Shown here: one piece after another, positions 40,656-50,200 of the stretch
Position numbering within the stretch: the stretch's first letter is position 1
How the letters are laid out: every line of letters starts with the position of its first letter
From: Promethearchaeota archaeon
GTDB lineage: Archaea; Asgardarchaeota; Lokiarchaeia; Sigynarchaeales; SOKP01
Assembly (NCBI GenBank): GCA_030668025.1
Contig: DAOUUT010000001.1
Coordinates: 1-64,000 of the forward strand
Reading direction: 5' to 3'
DNA: 64,000 nt
Position numbers and translations under genes: made by a program
The notes under the pieces: generated by a model
Told to the model about the DNA's origin: nothing
Databases searched by the model: none
What the model saw: only the letters and a program-made list of their open reading frames with translations

Positions 40656-42335
40656 TTAAGTTTTACAACTTAGAAGCTTAATAACGTAATCTTGATTTGA
40701 GAAGAATTCGCGATAATTAAAAGCTTGAATTGCGTCTAATTGGGTGTATTCCTTTAATAACGCTTTAGATACCGTAATCTTATTATCGCCGTGAATGTCA
40801 ACGATAATTAGAAGGTCCGCGTTAGCCCATTTTGGATTGCGCAAGAAAAGAGGAAAATATTGTATGTTGTTGTTTTTACAGTATGTATACGCGGGTTCTA
40901 AGGTCATTTTCTTATTTCTTTTATTACCTAACTTCTGTAAATAAAACGTGAGGGTACTACTTGTGTCGTCTATTAATTTACACTCCCCACATCCATAAAT
41001 CTCGTTGTTTTCGTTGTAATACCAAAGGTCTGGTTTTGATTGCCCCCCATCTCTTAGTCCGCATGTGGCGTGAGCTATCCAAAATTCGTAGACCGTTTTT
41101 GTCCGTAATAGATCTGAATCTAATCCATCTCCCTTGTTGTATTGTTGTAGCAATCGGTTTACGGTACTAAGACCATATCCAGTTCCATACGCAATATCTC
41201 GTTGTGAAAGGCCTAGCACCCAATCGTAAACAATTGCTAAGAAAGAAGCTTTATGCTTATTGAACGGCATATTATTAAAGTAATACGCTTTAAAGAAATT
41301 AGCGCAAGCGTCGTCAGCGTCTTTATTTCTAATTATTTGTGGTATAGTTAATTCTATGGTTTCAGAATTATAATCATCGTCTCGTTGTTTCTGATCGTCC
41401 CACATCCTATATTTAGCCGTTTGTACGATTTTTTTAATGTCCGATTCAAACTCTCCGAAAATCTCAATATGCTCGTCAAAGAGAAAGCCTTCTGCTTTGT
41501 CTTTAGTTAGATCGTTACCAAACTTGTCGATTAATAGTTGAATTATGGCTTCCATTTTCTTTTTTTTTTTCCGTAATCTCCTCATTAACGCGTCGAAATC
41601 CTCCCCTTCAAAACTTCGCGAAATTTCATCGTTATACCAGGAACAATATTTTTTTAACGGCAAAATTAAGGCACCCCTTCGAACCTTTTTTTGTAAAAAA
41701 TTAACGTGCGTAATCTGAAAAATTGTTTCTTCAGGTAATAATTCTGTGATGATATCACCATATCGTTTAGCAAATCTATCGTTTACTTCGTCAATATATC
41801 CGTCAGATATTAACTTATAAAACCGAAATTGGGCTTTAAGTCTATATCCTCTTAGGATTCCGTTATCGAAGCTATTCAAAATTGTAAAGATACCAGAATG
41901 CCGCAACGTTGTAATTGAAGCAATAAAGTTTTTAGAGTTTTTAGATAGGGCTTCCTTTGCGTCAGCAGATAAATAACCTTCGTCAACACAAAAAATATCA
42001 AATGGCCTCACTTCCGAAAGCGTTTCGATAATCCTGAATTTGTCTTTCAGACGAACTGGAACGGCTTTCTGAATCTCCTCTAATAATTTTTTTGGAGCTT
42101 GATAAAGCGCAATATTTCTCTTCTCAAAGCCAAACAATAAAAATAAATTACATAAAATACACATTAAGGCCGATTTTCCAGCTCCAGCAATTCCAATCGT
42201 CCAAATAATACCTCCAAAATCTGGTTTATTTGCTCGTTTTTTTAATACCTCCAAAAATGAATCTGTACAATCTTCTAACTTTTTATCTGGGTTTTTCGAC
42301 CTTCTATTTACGTAATTCCCTGCGTTGTAATAAAT
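40656..42335 (-). CDS. ATPase-HTH-PD-(D/E)XK nuclease fusion, putative DNA packaging or transfer motor; putative ATT start
   Basis: Numbered from TTG 42254: Walker A GIAGAGKSALMC (21-32) and Walker B FDIFCVDEGYLS (85-96) form a P-loop ATPase; a helix-turn-helix lies at 349-369 (LSQRDIAYGTGYGLSTVNRL); a PD-(D/E)XK nuclease follows (KPDLWYY 407-413, GECK 423-426). ATPase plus nuclease in one chain recalls viral terminases or Zot/FtsK-like motors, but I cannot place the family. Upstream of TTG the frame stays open to ATT 42335, which overlaps the previous stop (TAATT) and lies 5 nt after GGTGAG, adding 27 residues. Confidence 0.72.
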   Translation of the reverse strand: MYYNAGNYVNRRSKNPDKKLEDCTDSFLEVLKKRANKPDFGGIIWTIGIAGAGKSALMCILCNLFLLFGFEKRNIALYQAPKKLLEEIQKAVPVRLKDKFRIIETLSEVRPFDIFCVDEGYLSADAKEALSKNSKNFIASITTLRHSGIFTILNSFDNGILRGYRLKAQFRFYKLISDGYIDEVNDRFAKRYGDIITELLPEETIFQITHVNFLQKKVRRGALILPLKKYCSWYNDEISRSFEGEDFDALMRRLRKKKKKMEAIIQLLIDKFGNDLTKDKAEGFLFDEHIEIFGEFESDIKKIVQTAKYRMWDDQKQRDDDYNSETIELTIPQIIRNKDADDACANFFKAYYFNNMPFNKHKASFLAIVYDWVLGLSQRDIAYGTGYGLSTVNRLLQQYNKGDGLDSDLLRTKTVYEFWIAHATCGLRDGGQSKPDLWYYNENNEIYGCGECKLIDDTSSTLTFYLQKLGNKRNKKMTLEPAYTYCKNNNIQYFPLFLRNPKWANADLLIIVDIHGDNKITVSKALLKEYTQLDAIQAFNYREFFSNQDYVIKLLSCKT

Positions 42336-42871
42336 TAAAACTCACCGCCTTTTTTAGTAAATTTGCTTTTATTTTTACCCATTCGTTTCTTTTTCTCTTC
42401 CTCAATGGCTTCCTCGCTGGGAATCAATAAATCGAGATCGAGAAATCCTTTCGCGCTTAAGATTTTATGAGCGTAATACTCATCGGATAGATACATTGCT
42501 CTATTAGACCTCCTGCTGGAACCAACGTGTTCGTCTTCATAGCATTTCAATAAAATCGTATTAAATCGGTTATTTTTAGTAGGAAGCATATTGGTTCGAA
42601 TGATTAATTGTGCCATCTCCCGGAGCGGGTCGTGTTTATCAGGGTCTGCATAGGGGTCTGCTTTTGTTGTTTCCATCGATTTATTAAGCAAAAAGGCAAG
42701 CGTTACTTTGTTGGGATTTCTTCCCTGTTCGCTGGAAGAAATGAGTTGTCCTAAAACAACCGACAAAAGGTCGTTATCTAAGATGTTCTTTTGGTGCGCT
42801 CCAATGATTTTATTCACCAGATTGGTGACTGCTTGAACCTTTGCATTTTCTGATTTATGGTCTATAGGAAT
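42335..42871 (-). CDS. Hypothetical soluble protein, putative ATT start (178 aa)
   Basis: Helical, soluble, with a strongly basic C-terminus (EEEKKKRMGKNKSKFTKK). Not recognised. GTG 42817 has no ribosome site; ATT 42871 is 7 nt after GGTGA at the end of the upstream gene and extends the protein by 18 residues (starting MPIDHKSENAKV if ATT is read as Met). It is sandwiched between a membrane protein and the ATPase-nuclease, so it may link the motor to the membrane complex. Confidence 0.55.
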   Translation of the reverse strand: MPIDHKSENAKVQAVTNLVNKIIGAHQKNILDNDLLSVVLGQLISSSEQGRNPNKVTLAFLLNKSMETTKADPYADPDKHDPLREMAQLIIRTNMLPTKNNRFNTILLKCYEDEHVGSSRRSNRAMYLSDEYYAHKILSAKGFLDLDLLIPSEEAIEEEKKKRMGKNKSKFTKKGGEF

Positions 42872-42885
42872 CTTTTAATCACCTT

Positions 42886-44145
42886 TTACAATAAAATTGC
42901 TACAATTAATCCCATCGCAAGAATAGCAATTATTATACCGCTTAATGCTAAAATAAATCTCCTTTTATATTTTTCTATTTCTGAGGTTAATTTCTTTTGA
43001 GCTGGATTGTTCATGAATTTGCTGAAAATTATATTGTCAGCAGCCGTATCTTGAACTACATCCGAGAGCGTCTCTCCTAACGCACGCGCCTTTTCCTTGT
43101 AGTGGTCCCGTGTCTTTTCTAATCTTTCTGGCTTTACTTCTAAATCGTTATTCCATGTCTCCATAACCTTTAATTGTAGAAACGCATAGGCTTGTGCTTT
43201 CAAGTTTTTTAACGGTTCTAAATAGGGCTCATCGAAATTCTCTGAAAATACTAAATATAATACCTGAACATCTCCCGTTAAGTCCCATAAATGTTCCCAG
43301 AAACAGAAACATTCTTTCAATATAACAGGCCAATTGTTATAGAATCCGGTGCTTTTCCGCGTTGCTAAAGCGTCTTTATACGAATAGTTCGGGATAATAA
43401 TGAATAATTGGTCCCATTGTTCTTTTTCGTTCTCGTAATTCTGAGGTGAATCCAAGAGAACCCAATAAATGTTTAATTTTTTAAGAGTTTCAATCTCTTC
43501 CTTACTTACTTTCTTAACGTCCCATTGTTGAATATCTGTCTCTACAACGGCTTCTAAGTTTTCTATCTCGTCTTTAGTATCGGGTTTCTTTTCCTTCTTT
43601 TTCTTCTTTTCATCCTCTACATCATGTTTGATAATGTTTTCTAATAGACCATCGTCTCTCATTTCTAATAGCTTCGGCGTGAGCATTTTTAGAAGGTTTT
43701 TAAGATTATCTCCTGTAATTGCATTTGTATCATCAGACACGTTAGTAGTTATTTGCGATTCAAGATATGAAATATAGTGTTTTCTATACGTTTTTGAGCC
43801 TAGCTTGGCTATTAAGCTTTTATTGTCCTCAAAATCGATAGGGATCTTATATACTTCTTTAAACGGAAGCATAACATCGTCAGGTTTACTCTTTCCCCGC
43901 CTAACCATACTATCGGCATAATCTATCGCTTGTACTTTCCCTTGAGATGTATTTTTTCTTTTTAATGGGGCAAAACTATAAAGGTAGAATAATAGAACTA
44001 CAACTCCTGCATATGGTATTAGTTCGTAAAAAGTTAACGGTAGTTGAGGAAATAAGAAGAATCGAGCTTCTAACCAAAACATAAGAAGTATCAAAATAAT
44101 GAACCCATAGAACTGGAACTGTGCCTCTTTATCCTCTCCTGCCAT
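42886..44145 (-). CDS. Membrane protein with large cytoplasmic domain (419 aa)
   Basis: Two N-terminal membrane helices (FYGFIILILLMFWLEARFFL and ELIPYAGVVVLLFYLYSF), a roughly 320-residue soluble domain including an acidic/lysine linker, and a C-terminal membrane helix (FILALSGIIIAILAMGLIVA). Not recognised. The gene order (this, a soluble protein, the ATPase-nuclease) suggests a membrane scaffold on which the motor docks. AGGA 9 nt before ATG 44145. Confidence 0.62.
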   Translation of the reverse strand: MAGEDKEAQFQFYGFIILILLMFWLEARFFLFPQLPLTFYELIPYAGVVVLLFYLYSFAPLKRKNTSQGKVQAIDYADSMVRRGKSKPDDVMLPFKEVYKIPIDFEDNKSLIAKLGSKTYRKHYISYLESQITTNVSDDTNAITGDNLKNLLKMLTPKLLEMRDDGLLENIIKHDVEDEKKKKKEKKPDTKDEIENLEAVVETDIQQWDVKKVSKEEIETLKKLNIYWVLLDSPQNYENEKEQWDQLFIIIPNYSYKDALATRKSTGFYNNWPVILKECFCFWEHLWDLTGDVQVLYLVFSENFDEPYLEPLKNLKAQAYAFLQLKVMETWNNDLEVKPERLEKTRDHYKEKARALGETLSDVVQDTAADNIIFSKFMNNPAQKKLTSEIEKYKRRFILALSGIIIAILAMGLIVAILL

Positions 44146-44166
44146 AAATTTAAATCCTGCTATGAT

Positions 44167-44436
44167 TTATCCCCTCCTCACATATTTATTTTTAAAAAGA
44201 CAAGATGCTAAGACAAAATATAACGAGGTTCCAACTACAATTACTCCGATCGAAACGTCAAAATATTGCCCCCCTCCCGGACTTACTAAGCCTGGAAAAT
44301 AGGCTTGTGCCATCCCAGAAATCCACATGACAAAAATTCCATAAACGAGAGTAAAAATTATCCCCCCTATAATCTCTTTCTTATGTTCTTTTTTTTCTTT
44401 TTTATTCATTCTACTTGATTTTACTTTATCATTCAT
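44167..44436 (-). CDS. Small two-helix membrane protein with shared N-terminal tag (89 aa)
   Basis: Starts MNDKVKSSRMNKKEKKEHKK, one of the tagged proteins, then two hydrophobic helices (IIGGIIFTLVYGIFVMWISG and VSIGVIVVGTSLYFVLASCL). ATG 44436 is 6 nt after AGGTG; a longer GTG frame lies inside the ribosome site. Size and two-helix layout would suit a major membrane-embedded virion protein, as in spindle-shaped viruses, but there is no sequence proof. Confidence 0.6.
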   Translation of the reverse strand: MNDKVKSSRMNKKEKKEHKKEIIGGIIFTLVYGIFVMWISGMAQAYFPGLVSPGGGQYFDVSIGVIVVGTSLYFVLASCLFKNKYVRRG

Positions 44437-44451
44437 TATTTTCACCTATTT

Positions 44452-44709
44452 TTAAATTAATATTTTAATTGCGGTAAAATATACGCCTGGAAGCGTATTA
44501 TTGTTGTTATTAAATTGGTTGATAATATCGTCTATTTGTGTTCTATATGAAAAGACCGTATAGATCATGATTACATAAAACGCAATCATTAGTAGCATTG
44601 CGAGGATCCTTAATATATTTCCTGTAGCTTCTGTTTTCTCAGCCCGCCTCCTACCTCTCGCAGAGTTTATACCTCTGGATTTCCCTTTCCTTTTTCTCTT
44701 TTTTGCCAT
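44452..44709 (-). CDS. Small basic single-helix membrane protein (85 aa)
   Basis: A highly basic N-terminus (KKRKRKGKSRGINSARGRRR), one membrane helix (ILAMLLMIAFYVIMIYTVFS) and a short Asn-rich outside segment. GAGGT is 7 nt before ATG. Not recognised; the basic face could contact DNA at the membrane. Confidence 0.58.
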   Translation of the reverse strand: MAKKRKRKGKSRGINSARGRRRAEKTEATGNILRILAMLLMIAFYVIMIYTVFSYRTQIDDIINQFNNNNNTLPGVYFTAIKILI

Positions 44710-44714
44710 AAGAT

Positions 44715-45239
44715 TTACCTCATAGTAATTGCGATTGAACTCCCTCGTGCGATTAGCCGGGAACCAACGCTAACCGAGACCCAAGCTGAGATAAATGCGA
44801 GCCATTCGGGCATGAAATTTGAATAGAATATCGTAATTAAACTTATTAACAATATTATGTAACAAAAACCCCTAAGACCCGTATAGATTAAATATTCCCA
44901 TAACCACAAACTCGCGTTATTATCCTTTTTATTGCTGGGGAGATATTTTAAATAATGTAAAACAATCGTTTTAATAACCCATACCAATATTGAAACGATT
45001 ATATCCGTTAGGATTATCCAACTAATTATAGCTAAAAGCTCCATTACAGGATTATGATTATATTCATTTCGTATGGATTCAACATTCGTATAATAAATCC
45101 AGGAAAAAATTAGCACCTGGAATATCATTTTTAAAAACCATTTAAAAAATCGGTCCCACCCAAATGGAGGCTTTCCTTTATATAATTGATATTTACCTTC
45201 TTTTTTAGCCATCCGTTTGGACACTACTTTTTCGCTCAT
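44715..45239 (-). CDS. Polytopic membrane protein with shared N-terminal tag (174 aa)
   Basis: Starts MSEKVVSKRMAKKEGKYQLY followed by about four membrane helices (for example MELLAIISWIILTDIIVSIL and CYIILLISLITIFYS). Not recognised. GAGGGAAG precedes ATG 45239. The N-terminal S-x-R-x-x-K-K tag is shared with other membrane proteins of the cassette. Confidence 0.6.
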   Translation of the reverse strand: MSEKVVSKRMAKKEGKYQLYKGKPPFGWDRFFKWFLKMIFQVLIFSWIYYTNVESIRNEYNHNPVMELLAIISWIILTDIIVSILVWVIKTIVLHYLKYLPSNKKDNNASLWLWEYLIYTGLRGFCYIILLISLITIFYSNFMPEWLAFISAWVSVSVGSRLIARGSSIAITMR

Positions 45240-45242
45240 AAT

Positions 45243-45770
45243 CTAACTTCCCTCTTCTGATTTTATTTTTTTTACGTATAAAAATTTGATAAAAACAACT
45301 AATATGGTATGATATATAATAAGCGTAATTATCCAAAACCACGCCGGGTTTGGCAAAATATAGATAGAATAGAAACTATAATAATTCAAACTGGCTTGTA
45401 TCTGGGAAGCTACATCTAATTGAGAGTATTCGCTACTATATGTTGTAATAATTGAAATACTTGACAACGCAAATAGTACGATACCGGTTAGGAATAAAAC
45501 CAAAAGATTTGAAACGATTTTAGGGCCAAATTTATACTCCTTTAAAAATAATAGATTTAATCCGAAACTAATCCCAAATATTGCAAATAAACCTAAAAAG
45601 ATAATTAAATTTATATTAAAATATTTTCCTAATTGATATTCTACATCTAATACGTCCTTCAGCGTATCCCCTAAGGGAACTTCAATAAATAAAAATACGA
45701 AGTATCCTACTAACGCAGAAAATATGCTAATAAAGATCGCATAAGTCCAGGGGACGCTGAGTTGGGCCAT
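45243..45770 (-). CDS. Polytopic membrane protein (175 aa)
   Basis: Four to five hydrophobic helices (YAIFISIFSALVGYFVFLFI, LIIFLGLFAIFGISFGLNLL, FWIITLIIYHTILVVFIKFL). Not recognised. Coupled to the tiny upstream membrane gene by a TAATG overlap at 45770, with GGTGAG as ribosome site. Part of the same membrane complex by position. Confidence 0.6.
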   Translation of the reverse strand: MAQLSVPWTYAIFISIFSALVGYFVFLFIEVPLGDTLKDVLDVEYQLGKYFNINLIIFLGLFAIFGISFGLNLLFLKEYKFGPKIVSNLLVLFLTGIVLFALSSISIITTYSSEYSQLDVASQIQASLNYYSFYSIYILPNPAWFWIITLIIYHTILVVFIKFLYVKKIKSEEGS

Positions 45771-45877
45771 TAGAACTCACCACCCATTATAAAAACATAT
45801 GGCCACGAATAGAAGATTCCTAAAACGCCTCCTATACATGCTAATCCTATTAAAACAACCTTCCATTTTTTTTTCAT
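45770..45877 (-). CDS. Tiny single-helix membrane protein (35 aa)
   Basis: ATG 45877 after AAAAGGAG gives MKKKWKVVLIGLACIGGVLG then IFYSWPYVFIMGGEF: a basic start and one hydrophobic helix. It overlaps the upstream stop as ATGA and the downstream ATG as TAATG, strong evidence that it is translated. Function unknown. Confidence 0.58.
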   Translation of the reverse strand: MKKKWKVVLIGLACIGGVLGIFYSWPYVFIMGGEF

Positions 45878-46464
45878 ATTTTTCTCCTTTTAGTTTTCAA
45901 TTCTTTTACCAATCTTTTCTCGTTTTTGAAAATATCCTTAATATACTCGAGAAAACCGTAAGGATCCAAAGCAAAAAAACGGTCAATTAAATCGTGAATT
46001 AAGTGAACCGATACAGTAATTATCTGTCTATATGGGAAGCGTATTTTTTCTGGCAAATACGAAAAACACCAAAATTCTCCGTCAACGACCCATACTTCCC
46101 ATTTCTTTATCCCTCCTACGGTTTCAGAAATTAATCCGTGAATAATTTCGTGTATTAAAGAAGATGAATCAATTATTATAAGGGGGGCCTCAAAGTCCAA
46201 ATTTGGATCAATTTCTATACACATCAATATCGTCACGTATATAACGCTACTAAAAGCGATAATATAGGTTAGAGAGGGGGGAATTTCTCCAAAACATCCT
46301 AAAAACGCCAATACTACGCCAGATACCATTATGAAAAATAGCGTAGAAAAAAAAAAACATAGGGAAAGATCGTGTAAAAATTCCCGCATAAAATTAAATC
46401 CCTTTAAATTATCAATATTTTCGTGGTAAAACATGTGAATTTTAATAAACTCTAACCCATTCAT
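45874..46464 (-). CDS. Membrane protein (196 aa)
   Basis: Two membrane helices in the first 90 residues (LCFFFSTLFFIMVSGVVLAF, YIIAFSSVIYVTILMCIEI), then a soluble C-terminal region with LIHEIIHGLISETVGG (an HExxH-like HEIIH), so a membrane metallopeptidase is conceivable; the rest of such a site is not evident. Ends with a basic tail. Coupled by ATGA to the next gene. Confidence 0.58.
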   Translation of the reverse strand: MNGLEFIKIHMFYHENIDNLKGFNFMREFLHDLSLCFFFSTLFFIMVSGVVLAFLGCFGEIPPSLTYIIAFSSVIYVTILMCIEIDPNLDFEAPLIIIDSSSLIHEIIHGLISETVGGIKKWEVWVVDGEFWCFSYLPEKIRFPYRQIITVSVHLIHDLIDRFFALDPYGFLEYIKDIFKNEKRLVKELKTKRRKI

Positions 46465-46471
46465 TTTTTTA

Positions 46472-47209
46472 TCACACCACCATATTTATTGTTCCTAACA
46501 TTACCCACGTCGCAAGTAAATTAATTAATAAATGGCCTAACATCGGAACTGTAATATCTTTAAAAATTAAATAATAAATGCTTAACACGACTCCTACAAA
46601 GAACATCGCTACTAAAAGGTCAGGTCTCTGTCCATAAGCAGAGAAATGGACCGTCATGAACACGAACGATGAGAAAATCATAGCAATAAAAATTATTACA
46701 AACTCAGGTATTTTGGTATTGCTCTTAGAAAAAATAAAAACGATCAAAGAAATTAAAAACATTCTATAAAGAGCCTCTTCAATAACAGCTGCTGCTAAAT
46801 AATAGAAATAAATGTCAATTGTCTCCATTGCTAATCGAAAAACCGTCTGGGCTACTGCCTGAATTACCATCTGAAGAATAAATAAACTAAAAATCCCGGC
46901 CAAATAATATCCTCCCTGTCTTGAAGTCTGAATGGGAAATTCTTTATCTAAAAAAGTCTCTTTATTCGCTTTGTTTAACAAGATCATTCCTACTAACGCG
47001 CCTGCTCCTTGTAGAAAAAGACTTATGGAAAAAGGCACATAAGCTTCCCTCCCATAATATTTACTTATTAAATATAATTCAATAAATAAAGAAAATAAGA
47101 GAAACATTAACGAAACCACGTTAAATTTCATAAAGGATTTATCAATTTCGGGTTTCTCTTTCTTTACATGCTTCTTATAAATCCTCATACTATATACTTT
47201 CTCGTTCAT
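46472..47209 (-). CDS. CPBP-family intramembrane protease with shared N-terminal tag
   Basis: A 245-residue polytopic protein with CPBP/CAAX-protease motifs: Glu-Glu and Arg in AAAVIEEALYRMFLI, His in FVFMTVHFSAYG and His/Asn in PMLGHLLINLLATW. These proteases cut within membranes and often mature or inactivate small membrane peptides. It starts MNEKVYSMRIYKKHVKKEK, the tag shared with neighbours. It may process surface or membrane components of the element. Confidence 0.82.
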   Translation of the reverse strand: MNEKVYSMRIYKKHVKKEKPEIDKSFMKFNVVSLMFLLFSLFIELYLISKYYGREAYVPFSISLFLQGAGALVGMILLNKANKETFLDKEFPIQTSRQGGYYLAGIFSLFILQMVIQAVAQTVFRLAMETIDIYFYYLAAAVIEEALYRMFLISLIVFIFSKSNTKIPEFVIIFIAMIFSSFVFMTVHFSAYGQRPDLLVAMFFVGVVLSIYYLIFKDITVPMLGHLLINLLATWVMLGTINMVV

Positions 47210-47223
47210 TATCTTTACCTCAT

Positions 47224-50200
47224 CTATCTAATTCGCGTTCCTTGAGTAAACTTCTTGATGGTTTTAGCTTCAAGCGTAATCTTATCGGCATAAGACCTTC
47301 TATAATTCTCGCTTTTCTTTCTATAACGATACGCAATATATCCTATTAGAATAATCGAAGCCCCACATCCTAATATAATCAATACAATCATTAACCAAAT
47401 CACAGGCGCATTAAAATCAGGGGTTTTAGGAATCGCCTCTGAATAAAATCCAAAACTAACCGTTTTGTTGTCTGGTAAAGCCTCCCAGTTAGACAAATAT
47501 TCCTCATCTTCAATACTCCATAAACGATATTCTACATCTTCATTTGGAAGATATTGATCAATCATATTTTGAGCCGAAAGTAAAAGCTCATCAACCACAC
47601 CTTCGTATTTTAATTCTATCAACACCGAAGTATTTCTAAAATCGTTGATAAAACTCCAAACATCTATTTGTTCTTCTATAAATGTAGAATTGTAAGAAGC
47701 AGTAGACCAATTTAATAAATCTGAAAACATAGTTAATTGAAACAGAGTCGTTAGAAACTCGTTTTGTTGGATTGCTATACTTAAATTTCCCGAAATAGTT
47801 GTATTTATGATGTCTAAACTTGCCTCGACACCAATTACCGCCGTATATATCGTATCGTTTATCAAATATACATCTGTAGATAAATCCAGAAAAGACACAT
47901 TTATATTGTTCTGTAAACTCGTAAAATTGGTGTCCAACCATATAAAAACATTAGAAATATTATTAGAAATAAAATCCAATTGAGTGTTTTGATTGATTAA
48001 CAATGTATCTAAACTGGAATTAACCGAATCTAAATTAATTTCAATGTTAATAATTGTATTATTAATATCACTATTCTGATTAGTTAAATCGATTACAACA
48101 TTAGTAATCTGATTGCCGATTGTTGTATTTACATTTTCTATGTTATAGATCACATTAAAAAGAGTATAATTCGAACCAATCAATAAAATATCGTCTCCAT
48201 TTAAGGTATAAGAATAATAACTACTTCCCAAATTCTCGTAATCGGTTAGATTTATCTTATAATATCCCGAAAACAAATTGAATTCTATTATTTCGTTTGG
48301 TGCGATCCACTCCGACCAATAATACTCGCTTTCGTAATAGTTTGGATCTCTTGTAATGTTAATCCAATTAAAAACCTCCTGTTGATTCATTATTTTTAAA
48401 GTGTATAATGTTAGTGTTATGGCAATATAATTGTCTCCCAAATTAACTGAATATATTCCAGAATATACCTGATAATCATATCTGTCGGTAATCGTAATAT
48501 TCACATCGTCTCCTGCGTCCTCATAAAAAATATTCTCGTAAATCATAGTTCCGTTAATATAAGTTTTATAATTATCGAAAAATAGATGATTTCCCTGTTG
48601 ATCAGCATAACTCAAAAAGCAAATCTTAGAACGATTTAACTCGTATGCTTGGTTGGAATCAAGATATATCATAAATTGATGATGATCATTGTCAGAATCG
48701 TAATAACCTATTTGGTAATAACTCGTGGCGAGCATAAACTCAATCGTATTTCCAGATAATAAAGGATACACATAAGAACCATTTATATCAATGATCGTCT
48801 TTTGTTCCATTAAATTCTTTATTTGTAATTGATATGTTTCTAATTCCAATTCGATATAATCCGATGCAAAACGAGTAAAAGAATCTATTAATGTATTAAA
48901 TCGATCATATACATCAATATAAATATATGTCTCAGTATCTACACTAAAAACATCGTATAACAACCAAAAATCATCATATTCACCATTTAAACTCCGAGAT
49001 ATATTAATATGATAATCGATAATTGGTAAATAGATATCGTCTGGAGAAAATAATCCTAATCGACACTCTTGAATACCAATTGGTAAATAGACATGATAAT
49101 AATCTGTACTTTCAATTGTTATATTAACATTAACCTTCACATCACCATCAAAAGGATCAAATATCCTTAAATTATATGTATCTGGAGACAAGTAAACATC
49201 TCTTTGGTTAATTGGTGAAACATAAAAGGCTTTATAATCTCCTGTTATCGTGTATTTGTAAGTCTTTATATCGTAAATTTTAATATTATCGGTATCTTCG
49301 AAGATGGAACTGATTTTTAATTGGTCAAACTCTATAAGCTCCTCAGTAGATATTTGAACAGTATGTCTATTAAAATTGGTGTTTCCAGATTGACTAAGAA
49401 GTAGAGTTTTGTTTACAACATCATTTTTTAATAAAATTAGATTAATTTGAGAATCCGAACTCGTTTCAAAATCTATTTCAAAATAGTCTCCTGAATTTAA
49501 TATATAAGGAGTTCCATAATCAACACTTTTTAAACTAATTAATTCTGTTTCATTTGTTTGTATATATGTATATCCACTTCCAAAATACTTTTTTTCGATA
49601 TCATACTTAAATTCATATTTATAAACTTCAGCATTATTAAAACCCACCATACATAAATAAGTTCCATCTGAAGTTATTCCATATTGTCGACCATCTTCAG
49701 TAGTTGCATCAAAATAAGTTCCAGTATAAACACCAGCACTTGTATATTTATAAACAAAACTACTACCTGTAACCCAAAAATGAGTTCCGTCCCAAACAAT
49801 ATCTCTTGGAGCAACAATTTCAGAACTTATATCAAAATGAGTTCCAGTATAAACACCAGCATCTGTATATTTATAAACTTCATCTGTATCTTCTCCTACA
49901 ACCCAAAGATGAGTCCCGTCCCAAGTAATTCCATATGGATTATTATCTTGAACACTTATATCAAAATTAGTTGTAGTATAAACACCGGCATATGTATATT
50001 TATAAGCAATTTCATCACTACCTATAACCCAAAAATGAGTCCCGTCCCAACCAAGACCGTTTGGAGCAACAATTTCAGAACTTATATCAAAATGAGTTCC
50101 AGTATAAACACCAGCACTTGTATATTTATAAACTTCATTTGTAGCATCATCTAAAATCCAAAAATGAGTACCGACCCAAGCAATTCCAACTACTTTTGAT

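Noticed and set aside
40368..40673. 101-codon plus-strand open frame opposite the basic protein gene
   Set aside because: Its Phe/Ser-rich composition is just the complement of Lys-rich codons; no ribosome site.
49684..50154. 156-codon plus-strand open frame
   Set aside because: It is antisense to the propeller-like repeats of the giant surface protein; its own repeats (INTSTCIFIN) simply mirror them.
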